NCBI GenBank assembly: GCA_937967425.1
Contig: CALBST010000254.1
Coordinates: 1 to 57,193 of the forward strand
Source of the DNA: an uncultured Caulobacteraceae bacterium
Lineage (GTDB): Bacteria > Pseudomonadota > Alphaproteobacteria > Caulobacterales > TH1-2
Direction: 5' to 3'
Length of the DNA stretch: 57,193 nt
Under the pieces are notes generated by a model, which was not told the DNA's origin, made no database searches, and saw only the letters and a list, made by a program, of their open reading frames with translations. Positions 16,088 through 24,963 of the stretch are shown here, in pieces (the first letter of the stretch is position 1; each line of letters begins with the position of its first letter). A program made the position numbers and the translations under genes.

Positions 16088-19000
16088 TTAGCTCGCGGGA
16101 CGCCAACCACGCGTGGCGAGCGCCATCGCCTCAGGGTCGCCATCGACGATATCCCTAGCGTTCTTGACGCTTAGCGCCCGCTTCTCAATAGCGAGGCTGA
16201 AGTCAAAGTCCGGTGTTGCACCGGCAACTGTCGGCATGATGCCGGGAATGATCGCATAGACCCCAAAGCGTACATAGGCCTTGAGAAAGCGGTCGAGGTT
16301 CTCGGAATGGGCTGGTGTCATCTCTTTCGAGCGCGAGGCCATGGTGAAGGCCCGCGACGGGTCCCGCATATCCGCAGATACGTTTGAGGTGATCTGCAGG
16401 ACATAATGATGCGGGTTTTGGTTCGGTAGGTTTCGGATGATTGCGAGCGCAATTTCCTCACCAGTGTCCTGCTCGCCGAACCGCTCGCGCCAGCGCTCAA
16501 ATATCTTCCGCCCTGCTTCTCCATTCTCGAACAAGAACGCCATCAGCGGAGGCAGGTCCGGGCCCATTTGCAGATAGCCGCATCCACGCCAGCCTGCTTT
16601 GTCCCAAGTGGGCAGATCGATGACCGAGCGCACCCCAAGCCTCTTGTGAGTGCGCGGTAGTGTGGGCGTCCCGTCATTGTCATCGCTTGTTTCTGGGGAC
16701 GCGCGCTCCGGAAGCCTTGCCGCAGCCTCCACGGAGGGGCGAGTGTCAAGCAGTTTGAACGTGCGCGGATTGCATTTGTCCCAATCGCTGAGTTGCGCAT
16801 ACGGCTTTCGATTGACGCGACTGAAGCTGTTAGGCGCCGCGACTACGATTTCGATGCGATGAGGGATCGCCTCATCGCGAAACATGCGGAGGAGCAAATC
16901 GTCCGTATTCCGGCAAGCGCACGAGGTTCCGAGAACGTGCCCGGCAACGGCTACAAGGCCTTCGCGTATTTCTTCACCTCTGCTGAAGTCGCCCATGACC
17001 AGATCGCGTGGCCAGGAGACGGTCGTCGTCATCTCCTGCGGATCAGTGGAGACCTGAGGCTTGGTAGCAGCATCACTCCGTTGAAGGACGATACGATAAG
17101 CTTCCGTGTGAGGCGCCACCTCTTGAATGGATGTGGCGAAGAAGGCTTCGAGCACTCCCAGTATCGTCTCTGCCACCGGAATCAGATCAGCGCTCTCATA
17201 GTCCACGGTCACACGCATGCCGAGGATCGTGCTCGACAGGGTCTGGGGGCCGCTTTCGTTCAGTACGAGCGGGGCGGACACGTCCTCCGCGACTTGCTGG
17301 CTTTTCAGCTGGCCCATGAGGGCAGCCAGCGACTCCTCCGTCTCGCTCGGGGACAACGCGTTCTCCGCTCGGAGTGTTTCAATATGGCCAAGCGTATAGA
17401 GCAGGGCGGTGCGTGCCATATGCAGATCAAGGCTTCCAAGCACGTCTGGGGCCTTGTCTAACCGCGCTAAATCTGCCGGCGAAAGGTTCAGGAGCAACGA
17501 GCCGAGGGCGATATCGAGTTCAAAAAGATCCTTTTTGAGCCGCTCTTTGGATTCGTCGGACAACGGCAGGCCGCTGAGCAGGCCGTTCATGAGTTGAATG
17601 TTGTGAAGCGTGTCCGGCAGGTGCCAAAGCTCTAGTGACAACCAAGCCCAGAGCTTTGCGGTCGGTACAAATTCAATGGGAATGTCGCCGTCTCGATCTG
17701 CCTGCACGCCGAGCGTCGCCATGGCCATGCTGCAGCTCGCGCGCGCGGCCCACAGAAGTCCTGCGCTTTTATAGGCAACGGCCAGGCGAAAGGTCGCTTG
17801 GATGAGATCGTCAGAGAACTCCTGTTTGGAGAGCCCGACGGCGGCTTTGCTAAGCCACCGGATCATATCGAAATTGTCGTCGAAGTTCAGCTTCTCTGCG
17901 CGCCGCAGATACATCAGCGCCGCTTCGCCCTGACTTTTGCGTTCACCAACGGCAGTGGCGCACTTCTCGACAAGCGCGTTATAGGCAGCGTCATTGCCGG
18001 CTATCTGCCCGGTGACTTCGACAAATTTTACCAGCGTGTCAAAGTTGAACTCACCCAGTCCCTTTGCGCGATCGACGATAGCGCCGAAGTCCTCCCAAAT
18101 CTTGGGTAATTGGCTGCGGTCCCCAGCCAAGAGCGCGCGATTGAGGCGAATGCGAAGCAAACCAACGCTCGCTTCGAGCGCATTGTTGGGGCGTGTCGAA
18201 TCTTGGGCGAGGACAGTCAGCGCGTGTTCGAGGCGGTTCGCTCGTTCTGCCACGTCCGCGTCCTCAGGCGACGTGTGGCTATGAACAGTGGAGTTGACCA
18301 GCAGTTGATGCAGGTTCCCCAGCCATTCGAGGTCTAAGGCGTTATCCGAGGGGAGGGCTTTCTCTTCAAATGGCCCGTACTCGGAAAGTAGCAGGCCGAA
18401 GTCGTCGAACCACCAGAAGGCGCTCCAGATGCGTTCGTAGCGGGCCTCAAGTGTTTGACGCGGCGTTCCGTATTTTTCCGCCAAGCGGATGGCGCGGTCA
18501 AAGCGACCGTCCGTTTCGTGACGCGGCCGTTCAAGCCCGCGTGAAAGTTTGGCCGCCGCGAGTGCTTCCGACACCAGCTGAAGCTCCATTCCGGAGAAAT
18601 TCTCCGGAACACTGATCTCCCGCTCGATATCCTCAAGCTGTTGCTGTCGTGAGTAGTCCGTGGGGCCGATTTGAGCGCCGTTCTCGACGACCTCTCCAAC
18701 CTTCAGGAAATTGTAGGCGAGATCGACGCGCTCTTTCGCGATGGTCTCTTCGATAATCCAGGTGCGGTCGTGGATTGTTATCGGAACGCCATGCGCCTTC
18801 GTCAAATCGTCTTCGAGTTTCGCCCGGTCTTTCGCGCGGGCGTGCTGACTGGTGATGAAGAAGATACGGGCATACTTCCGCCCGGTCGCAATGATGCCTT
18901 CAACATCGCGCTGCGCCTTCGCCTTCCATGTGCGTTGGGCGCTTATCGCGAAAGCCCAAGTCTCGTTCGCCTCCTTGCGCAAGCCCTCGTAGTAGCGTTC

Positions 19001-19315
19001 GCTGATCTCTTCGGTGACCGGCAGTGTTTCCGTATCGACCTTGCTATCGCCACCGCCCTCAGGTCCGGTTTGCGCGCGAAGGTCTGGGCAAATCGCGCGT
19101 TCGCAAAGTTTGCGGCAGAACAGTTCAAAGTCATGTGTCTGGTTGCGCGCTGTGATGGTGCTCAGGTGGTATTCGAATTGGTCAGCTTTGAGATTGATCA
19201 CCGTGCGGCGCGCCGAGTCCGAATAGTATTCGGGGCGCAGCTTGCGCATGAATACCGATGGCTTGATGCCAAGCGGCACGGCTGGCGTGGCGGTGGAGTC
19301 AGATCGACGATTCAT
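16088..19315 (-). CDS. Large protein with PD-(D/E)XK-like N-terminus and helical repeat body
   Basis: 1075 residues. The N-terminal 150 contain an arrangement seen in restriction-type nucleases: a helix with Glu (HDFELFCRKLCER, 61-73), GGGDSKVDTE (87-96), then WAFAISAQRTWKAK (120-133) and a RIFFITSQ strand. These could supply the acidic residues and the Q/K of a PD-(D/E)XK centre. The middle (about 250-700) is strongly helical and TPR-like. The C-terminal 350 are unrecognised. No ATPase motif is seen. It is convergent with the HNH gene and lies before the AbiE/GmrSD operon. The context suggests a single-gene anti-phage or anti-plasmid effector; this is inference. Confidence 0.6.
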   Translation of the reverse strand: MNRRSDSTATPAVPLGIKPSVFMRKLRPEYYSDSARRTVINLKADQFEYHLSTITARNQTHDFELFCRKLCERAICPDLRAQTGPEGGGDSKVDTETLPVTEEISERYYEGLRKEANETWAFAISAQRTWKAKAQRDVEGIIATGRKYARIFFITSQHARAKDRAKLEDDLTKAHGVPITIHDRTWIIEETIAKERVDLAYNFLKVGEVVENGAQIGPTDYSRQQQLEDIEREISVPENFSGMELQLVSEALAAAKLSRGLERPRHETDGRFDRAIRLAEKYGTPRQTLEARYERIWSAFWWFDDFGLLLSEYGPFEEKALPSDNALDLEWLGNLHQLLVNSTVHSHTSPEDADVAERANRLEHALTVLAQDSTRPNNALEASVGLLRIRLNRALLAGDRSQLPKIWEDFGAIVDRAKGLGEFNFDTLVKFVEVTGQIAGNDAAYNALVEKCATAVGERKSQGEAALMYLRRAEKLNFDDNFDMIRWLSKAAVGLSKQEFSDDLIQATFRLAVAYKSAGLLWAARASCSMAMATLGVQADRDGDIPIEFVPTAKLWAWLSLELWHLPDTLHNIQLMNGLLSGLPLSDESKERLKKDLFELDIALGSLLLNLSPADLARLDKAPDVLGSLDLHMARTALLYTLGHIETLRAENALSPSETEESLAALMGQLKSQQVAEDVSAPLVLNESGPQTLSSTILGMRVTVDYESADLIPVAETILGVLEAFFATSIQEVAPHTEAYRIVLQRSDAATKPQVSTDPQEMTTTVSWPRDLVMGDFSRGEEIREGLVAVAGHVLGTSCACRNTDDLLLRMFRDEAIPHRIEIVVAAPNSFSRVNRKPYAQLSDWDKCNPRTFKLLDTRPSVEAAARLPERASPETSDDNDGTPTLPRTHKRLGVRSVIDLPTWDKAGWRGCGYLQMGPDLPPLMAFLFENGEAGRKIFERWRERFGEQDTGEEIALAIIRNLPNQNPHHYVLQITSNVSADMRDPSRAFTMASRSKEMTPAHSENLDRFLKAYVRFGVYAIIPGIMPTVAGATPDFDFSLAIEKRALSVKNARDIVDGDPEAMALATRGWRPAS

Positions 19316-19460
19316 GGTGCGAACATTAACAGAACACGGGCCGCTTGGCTAAAAGGCCAAACCTCCCGCCACCGGGGAGCCCAGAAGCGAGATAATTCAG
19401 TAGGTTAGCGCCAAAAGGAGGGCCTGGTTCGAAAGTTATTGAGTTATTCAGGGGGAAAGG

Positions 19461-19475
19461 CATACTTTAGGTATG
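19461..19475. promoter_or_regulatory. Palindromic operator before the abiE operon
   Basis: CATACTTTAGGTATG is an inverted repeat with 5-base arms and a 5-base centre. Its left arm overlaps a possible -10 (CATACT), 16 bases after a TTGAGT -35-like element (19439-19444). It ends 21 bases before the preferred AbiEi start. AbiEi antitoxins are known to repress their own operon by binding inverted repeats, so autoregulation is the likely role. Confidence 0.5.
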
Positions 19476-19496
19476 ACTTTCTGCGGAGAAAACTCA

Positions 19497-20303
19497 ATGG
19501 TTGGGTCTGCAGCCCATCCCGGCTCACGAGCCTTTTTCAGCGCGCATCCGGTGTTCCGCCGCGAGGAGTACGCGCGCGCCGTTGGGCGGACCGCTGATGA
19601 CCGCACCGTGAGCGCGCTTCTCACCAAGCACCTCAAGGCGGGGAATATACGCCGTGTAGCCCGCAGCGTGTTCGCCGCCGTACCGCCCCATGTAGAGGCC
19701 GCCGATTGGGTGGTGGACCGCTATCTGGCTGCCGCCAAGCTTAAGTCGGATGCCATCCTGGCCTATCACTCAGCGCTGGAGCTGCACGGTGCCGCCTATA
19801 CCGACGCGCCCGAAGTTCAGGCGCTGACGGCCGGCGAACCGACCCTCTTTGAGACTTCAGACTTTACCTGTCGCTTCCTCAAGCGCCCCACCGGCTTTGT
19901 CGAGTCGCGCGACGTAACAACGGTAGATCGGGCGGGGCTCTCGGTCTCAGTGACAACACTTGAGCGAACGGTCGTAGATATCTTTGATCGGTCTGACCTC
20001 GCGGGTGATGTTGAGGAGCTTTGGAATTCACTCGCGCTCGTGGAGCGGCTCAAAACCGATGACCTCGTGCGCCAAGCGCGCGGGCTTAAAAACGCAGCTG
20101 CAGTCGGCGCACTTGGATGGTGGCTCGAAGGTGAGCAGCGGCGCCTCGGCGTGCCCGAAAAAGCCCTTGAAGCGTTGCGGGCGTTGAAGCCCAAGCATCC
20201 GCAATATGTGCTGGGCGCAAAAAAAGGCGACGCCAAGTCGGTCGCGGCCTGGAATATCCTCGTGCCGCGTGAGCTGGCAGTCGCCAGTTTCGAGGGGGCG
20301 TAA
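19497..20303 (+). CDS. abiEi: AbiEi-family antitoxin / transcriptional regulator
   Basis: A 268-residue protein of the type IV toxin-antitoxin antitoxin family. The N-terminal winged helix (VFRREEYARAVGRTADDRTVSALLTKHLKAGNIRRVARSVFA) is followed by the AbiEi core (ILAYHSALELHGAAYTD; VTTLERTVVDIFDRSDLAG). ATG 19497 is preferred because GGAG lies eight bases upstream; ATG 19473 falls inside the operator palindrome. The stop overlaps the AbiEii start (TAATG). In this family the antitoxin represses the operon and counteracts the nucleotidyltransferase toxin. Confidence 0.82.
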   Translation: MVGSAAHPGSRAFFSAHPVFRREEYARAVGRTADDRTVSALLTKHLKAGNIRRVARSVFAAVPPHVEAADWVVDRYLAAAKLKSDAILAYHSALELHGAAYTDAPEVQALTAGEPTLFETSDFTCRFLKRPTGFVESRDVTTVDRAGLSVSVTTLERTVVDIFDRSDLAGDVEELWNSLALVERLKTDDLVRQARGLKNAAAVGALGWWLEGEQRRLGVPEKALEALRALKPKHPQYVLGAKKGDAKSVAAWNILVPRELAVASFEGA

Positions 20304-21274
20304 TGTCGGCGCCCTCACGCGAGACATTGCAGCGCCTTGCGAACGAAACCGGCCATCAACCCGGAACGCTTGAGAAGGTACTGCGCCTGCTCGATCTGTT
20401 GCAGGAAATCGCGGCCGACGACGTTCTTGGTTCACGCCTGGCTTTGAAAGGCGGCACGGCGCTGAACGTGTTCTACCTGCAACTCGACCGCCTCTCAGTC
20501 GATATCGATGTGAACTACGTTGGCGCAGTCGAGCGCGAGGCCATGCTCGCCGAACGCCCGGCGCTCGAAGAAGCAGCCAATCGGTTGCTTGCCGCTCAAG
20601 GCTATCAGGTACGGCGGCAACCTGCAGAGCATGCCGGTGGCAAGTGGATCGCGCGTCACGCCTCGGCGCTCGGTGGGCAGGGCGCGTTGGAGATCGATAT
20701 CAACTTCATGATGCGCCAGCCGCTCTTCGGCGTGACGCGTATGGATTCGGTGCGCCTCGGAGACACGCAGGCCAATGGCGTCACCGTCCTCGATCTGCAC
20801 GAGATCATCGCCGGCAAGCTCGTGGCTTTGCTCGACCGCCGCGCGGCGCGCGACTTGTTCGATGCGCGGCGCATCCTCGCGATGGAAGGACTTAACTGGG
20901 CCTGGATCAAGGCCGCGATGCTCGCCATCGGCGCTGCAGGTCGCAATGACTGGCGTACGGCGAGCGTTGACAAGATCGGCGCCGACCCGAAGGAGCTGCG
21001 GCAGAAACTGCTAATCTGTTTGCCGCGCGCACATTTTGAGCAGGCGGGATCCATCGAAGCTTGGATTGAGGAAACGACGGCCCTATGCCGCGCGAGACTC
21101 GTGTCGATGCTGGCGCTGACCGCTGGCGAGCAGGCCTTCCTTGACGGCGTCATCGAGCGCGGCACGATCGACACAAGTGCCTTGGACGTGGATGGAGAAA
21201 TCCAAGCGCGCATCGCGCTTATGCCGATGCTTCAGTGGAAGGCGGAGAACGTGCGAAAGAGGGTGGGGGAATGA
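20303..21274 (+). CDS. abiEii: AbiEii/AbiGii-family nucleotidyltransferase toxin
   Basis: A 323-residue protein with the AbiEii nucleotidyltransferase signature: LALKGGTALNVFYLQLDRLSVDIDVN (about residues 46-72), giving the GG-T motif and the paired Asp metal ligands, then KLVALLDRRAARDLFDARRIL near residue 170. Members transfer nucleotides to tRNA or other RNA and stop growth, which aborts phage infection. The start overlaps the AbiEi stop. Its own stop overlaps the start of the DUF262 gene (ATGA at 21271), making a three-gene coupled unit. Confidence 0.85.
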   Translation: MSAPSRETLQRLANETGHQPGTLEKVLRLLDLLQEIAADDVLGSRLALKGGTALNVFYLQLDRLSVDIDVNYVGAVEREAMLAERPALEEAANRLLAAQGYQVRRQPAEHAGGKWIARHASALGGQGALEIDINFMMRQPLFGVTRMDSVRLGDTQANGVTVLDLHEIIAGKLVALLDRRAARDLFDARRILAMEGLNWAWIKAAMLAIGAAGRNDWRTASVDKIGADPKELRQKLLICLPRAHFEQAGSIEAWIEETTALCRARLVSMLALTAGEQAFLDGVIERGTIDTSALDVDGEIQARIALMPMLQWKAENVRKRVGE

Positions 21275-23136
21275 AGCCGGACAAACTGACAGTGCATGAC
21301 CTGTTCCAGCGCGAGCGCCGCTACACCGTGCCGCTCTATCAGCGCGCCTATGTCTGGAACAAGGAAGAGCAGTGGGAGCCGCTTTGGGAAGATATCGAGC
21401 GTCAAGCCGAAGCGTGCCTTGAATCCGACACGCAAGTCGCCAAGCGATCGCACTTCCTTGGCGCGATTGTACTGAACGTCGCGAAGATCGTCGGCGCCGG
21501 TGTCGCCCGGTCCGAAGTCATCGACGGGCAACAACGGCTCACGACTGTGCAGATATTCCTCGCGGCGCTTCGCGACTACGCGGCCGAGGTCAATTCCTCC
21601 CACATCAGCAAGCTCCGCCGCCTGACGATCAATGAGGACGAGAAGGAGGGTACGGAAGGCAGTTTCAAGGTCTGGCCGACCAACGCCGACCGTATGTCAT
21701 TCCGCACGGTGATGACCGCAGGCTCGCTCGCGGCCGTGCTCAAGGCATTCAAGGTGGACAAGGTGGATGCGCTGCCTCGCATGGGCGCCGCTTACGCCTA
21801 TTTCGATGAGGTCATTCGGCAGTTCGCAGCGGACGCCGACGCCGCCAAACGCGACGACCGGATATTCGCGCTGATCCAAGCCCTTCGCACCGCGCTCCAA
21901 CTCGTCGTCATCGAACTCGAAGAAAGCGACGACCCGCAGGTGATTTTCGAGACACTGAACGCACGCGGTCAGCCGCTTCTGCCATCAGACCTCATTCGAA
22001 ACTACGTGTTTCTGAAAGCCGCCAACGATCCCAAACTGAACGCCGACGACCTCTACTCACAGTATTGGCAACCCTTCGACGACACGCGTCTGCCCGAAGC
22101 GGTGAGCGGTGAGGATCGGTTTTGGCATGTGCATGAGCGGCAAGGCCGCCTGACGCGCCCGCGCATCGACCTCTTCATGTTCCATTATCTGGCGATGAAA
22201 ACCGAGCGCGAACTCAACATCGGTCAGCTCTTCCGCGAGTTTCGCGACTGGTACGAGGCGACGCCGCAGCCGGTGGAGACCTTCCTCGCGGACCTTCGGT
22301 CCTATAGCCGCATCTTCGCGGACATCATGGCGCCAACCGGGGCGGACAGAGTGGCGGCGTTTGCGCGTCGCATCAAAGCCCTCGATCTGAGTACGGTCTA
22401 TGCCTTGTTGCTCTATCTTCTTTCACTGCCCAAAGAAGCGCTTCCCACGGCAGGTCGTGACCAGGTGCTTTCCGACATTGAGTCATGGCTCGTGCGCCGC
22501 ATGGTCTGTCAGCTGACCAACAAGAACTATAATCGCTTCTTCCTCCAGCTCCTCAGCAAGATGAAGCAAGCGGCCAATCCCAGCCTCATCCCCACCGTGG
22601 TGCGCGAGGAGCTGACGCGCTCCAAAGAAGTGACGCTCAACTGGCCCGACGATGCCCAATTCCTCTACGGTTGGCTCAATCGACCCGTCTATGTGAAGTC
22701 GCGCTCCGACCGCAGCAACATGCTATTACGCGCGATCGAGGAGGCGTCGCGCACGACGAAGAACGAGGCAATATCCCTGCCGGAAGGCCTTACCGTCGAA
22801 CATCTTCTGCCGCAAAAAGGCACGCTGGAGGACTACCCGCACGCTGAGACGATACCGCTCGAAGGGATTGAAACACCAGCTACCGCGCGCGCGCGTCTCA
22901 TCCATACGATGGGCAATCTGACGTTGCTAACGCAAGAACTGAACACCAGCATCAGCAACGGGCCGATTGCGGCGAAAAGCAAAGCCATCGCGGCCGATAG
23001 CGACCTCAGACTCAACGCCTGGCTTCGGAACAATCCCCTGGCGTCCTGGTCCGAAAGCGACATTTCTGCGCGCGGCAAGGAACTCTTCAGCACCGCGCGG
23101 ATCATTTGGGCGCATCCGGCCGGCTCATCTGACTAA
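21271..23136 (+). CDS. GmrSD-like type IV restriction protein (DUF262 + DUF1524)
   Basis: A 621-residue fusion. The DUF262 (GmrS, ParB-like NTPase) half has VPLYQRAYVWNKEEQWEPLW near residues 20-40 and DGQQRLTT at 85-92. The DUF1524 (GmrD, HNH-like) half has LTVEHLLPQK with His 511 and MGNLTLLTQELNTSISN. In GmrSD enzymes these parts bind nucleotides and cut DNA carrying modified cytosines. The start at 21271 overlaps the AbiEii stop by four bases; an upstream in-frame start would lie inside abiEii. Coupling to a toxin-antitoxin pair is unusual. Confidence 0.85.
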   Translation: MKPDKLTVHDLFQRERRYTVPLYQRAYVWNKEEQWEPLWEDIERQAEACLESDTQVAKRSHFLGAIVLNVAKIVGAGVARSEVIDGQQRLTTVQIFLAALRDYAAEVNSSHISKLRRLTINEDEKEGTEGSFKVWPTNADRMSFRTVMTAGSLAAVLKAFKVDKVDALPRMGAAYAYFDEVIRQFAADADAAKRDDRIFALIQALRTALQLVVIELEESDDPQVIFETLNARGQPLLPSDLIRNYVFLKAANDPKLNADDLYSQYWQPFDDTRLPEAVSGEDRFWHVHERQGRLTRPRIDLFMFHYLAMKTERELNIGQLFREFRDWYEATPQPVETFLADLRSYSRIFADIMAPTGADRVAAFARRIKALDLSTVYALLLYLLSLPKEALPTAGRDQVLSDIESWLVRRMVCQLTNKNYNRFFLQLLSKMKQAANPSLIPTVVREELTRSKEVTLNWPDDAQFLYGWLNRPVYVKSRSDRSNMLLRAIEEASRTTKNEAISLPEGLTVEHLLPQKGTLEDYPHAETIPLEGIETPATARARLIHTMGNLTLLTQELNTSISNGPIAAKSKAIAADSDLRLNAWLRNNPLASWSESDISARGKELFSTARIIWAHPAGSSD

Positions 23137-23267
23137 GTGTCTGGTCCGATGGTCCGTGGAGAAACCGCGTAGGCGGATTTCTGCGGTGCTTGCGTAAGGC
23201 GCGCGGCGCGCTGTGTTTCCGAAAACGAAACTGCTTGCCGCGTGGCCGTGCTCTGGCACTCTGGGCC

Positions 23268-24326
23268 GTGAACGCGAAAACTTCCTTCAGCTCATCAACT
23301 CGGCCTGATCCGCACCCGATCCGCGACTTCTTCATCGCGGACTTAATCGACTACGCGCCGAAGGATCACCCCGAGATGATGGAGCGGCCGTTCTTCGCCA
23401 TCGCGAAGCGCAAACGCTTGCGACCCATCGAGTACGAAAACGCCGACGGCTCTGTCTGGATCAAGGTCAGCGGACATCCTGAGCACGGCATGGCGACCAT
23501 CTGGGATGCGGACATTCTCATCTACTGCATCTCGAAGATCGTCGCGGCGCGCGACGCCGGTGACAATGATTTCGGTCCATCGGTCTTCGTATCGCCCTAC
23601 GAATTGCTGAAGAGCATCGCACGCGAGACCGGCGGGAAGAATTACCAAGAGCTCATGGCGGCGATTAAGCGCCTGAAGACGACGACGATTGAGACCAATA
23701 TTCGTGGCGGAAAGAGCCGCATCGCGATCTTCAACTGGCTCGCCGAAGTCGAAGGTGAGGGCCGCGCGAGCGAGAATCCGGAGCAATTAAAGACCCTGGA
23801 GCTTCGCGTTTCCAACTGGCTGTTCAAGGGCATCATGTCGGGCAAGGGCGTGCTGACGCTCGATCGCGAGTGGTTCTTGCTCAAAGGCGGGCTGGAGCGT
23901 GTCCTTTATCGCATCGCGCGCAAGCACGCTGGCGACCAGGCCCAAGGCTGGACCTGCCGTTTCGACGTGCTCTACCAGAAGACTGGAAGCGAAGAGCCTA
24001 ACCGCAACTTCGCAGTGCGCCTCCGCCGCCTCGTAAAGCGTGATGGCCTGCCGCGCTATACCATGCGCCTCACCAAGACCCAGGATGGCTCAGAGGCCGT
24101 GCATTTCATCGCGAGGAGCCTCGTGAAGGAGGAGCCTGCAGCCGTTAGCCGTAAGTCGCTCGGTCACCAGCTGGCGTCCGTGCGCGACGATGCTCGCACT
24201 TTTTGGATCGATAGCGGACGCAATCCTCGCGGCTTCGACGCCACTTGGGCGCGTTGGCTAAATGATGGTCGTGAGCCCGCTGATTTCATTCGCGTGCATA
24301 AAGATGCAGCCACGCCAGCACGTTAG
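23268..24326 (+). CDS. repA: RepA-type plasmid replication initiator
   Basis: A protein of about 352 residues of the alphaproteobacterial replication initiator A family: PIRDFFIADLIDYAPKDHPE, MERPFFAIAKRKR, then VSPYELLKSIARETGGKNYQELMAAIKRLKTTTIETNI as the first winged helix, and a second DNA-binding domain around GLERVLYRIARKHAGDQ. GTG at 23268 is a guess for the start; an in-frame start at 23190 is possible. It binds iterons and opens the origin. Nine iteron copies follow directly downstream, so this is a complete-looking replicon inside a chromosomal element. Confidence 0.82.
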   Translation: MNAKTSFSSSTRPDPHPIRDFFIADLIDYAPKDHPEMMERPFFAIAKRKRLRPIEYENADGSVWIKVSGHPEHGMATIWDADILIYCISKIVAARDAGDNDFGPSVFVSPYELLKSIARETGGKNYQELMAAIKRLKTTTIETNIRGGKSRIAIFNWLAEVEGEGRASENPEQLKTLELRVSNWLFKGIMSGKGVLTLDREWFLLKGGLERVLYRIARKHAGDQAQGWTCRFDVLYQKTGSEEPNRNFAVRLRRLVKRDGLPRYTMRLTKTQDGSEAVHFIARSLVKEEPAAVSRKSLGHQLASVRDDARTFWIDSGRNPRGFDATWARWLNDGREPADFIRVHKDAATPAR

Positions 24327-24338
24327 GCGCGGCGTCTA

Positions 24339-24657
24339 TCGGGGTATCGAGTGCAGCCGCGTCGCCCCTGTGGATAAGCAGTCTTCTGCGAATGCACAAT
24401 TCGATGACAATCGGCGCCATCGACGCCCGCCAGACAAGGATTTCGAGGACCGAGGCACGGTGTATCGGGTGCATATCTATCGGGTATCGAGTGCAAATAG
24501 GTCAGTCGCCTAGCGCCGTTTCCATCGGTGTATCGGGTGCAGAAGACTCGGTGGAACGGATGCAGCAGGGCTCGGTGTATCGGATGCAATCGCTATCGGT
24601 GGATAGAATGCTCCACAGTCGGTGGATGAAGTGCAAATCATCGGTGGAACGGGTGCA
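24339..24657 (+). repeat. Iteron array, candidate oriV
   Basis: Nine copies of a roughly 17-base repeat with consensus TCGGTGKATCGGRTGCA start at about 24339, 24457, 24479, 24525, 24548, 24572, 24596, 24619 and 24641. The last six are spaced 22-24 bases apart, two helical turns, so a replication protein would sit on one face of the DNA. The first three are more scattered and vary slightly. Position directly after repA and regular spacing identify it as the replication origin with high likelihood. Confidence 0.85.
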
Positions 24658-24711
24658 GCCACTCTCGCTAAGTGCCTGAATTGGCGCCGAGAATAGACCT
24701 CCCCACGCCGC

Positions 24712-24752
24712 TTAACGCCTTAACTTCTATTTTAACATACTATTCTTAACGG
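24712..24752. other. AT-rich segment beside the iterons (possible unwinding element)
   Basis: A short stretch rich in A and T (includes TTAACTTCTATTTTAACATA) follows the iterons in an otherwise GC-rich region. Iteron origins normally have such a DNA-unwinding element next to the repeats. The remaining bases to 24963 hold no gene I can support; a GGAGG for the next gene lies at 24951-24955. Confidence 0.5.
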
Positions 24753-24963
24753 CGCAGGTCGTGACAGAGAGCTGAAGAGCAACATTGAAACGAGGGGGGC
24801 TCATCGCCGCCCCCTCGAACTCCCCCGCTAGGATATTTGCCCAAGGATATTGATTTGCGCAGGCGACGGCGCATCTGCGCGCGCCGCTTTCTCATCCAGC
24901 AAGTCTGTGCTTTCGCTTTCGGAAACGGTGGAAAGTTCGACGGGGCAATAGGAGGCTTTTCGA

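Noticed and set aside
19473..19496. ATG 19473 as the start of AbiEi
   Set aside because: It would place the start codon inside the operator palindrome with no ribosome-binding site, while ATG 19497 has GGAG at a good distance.
24339..24657. CRISPR or satellite reading of the nine 17-base repeats
   Set aside because: Spacing of 22-24 bases, gaps of only 5-7 bases and position after repA identify iterons.
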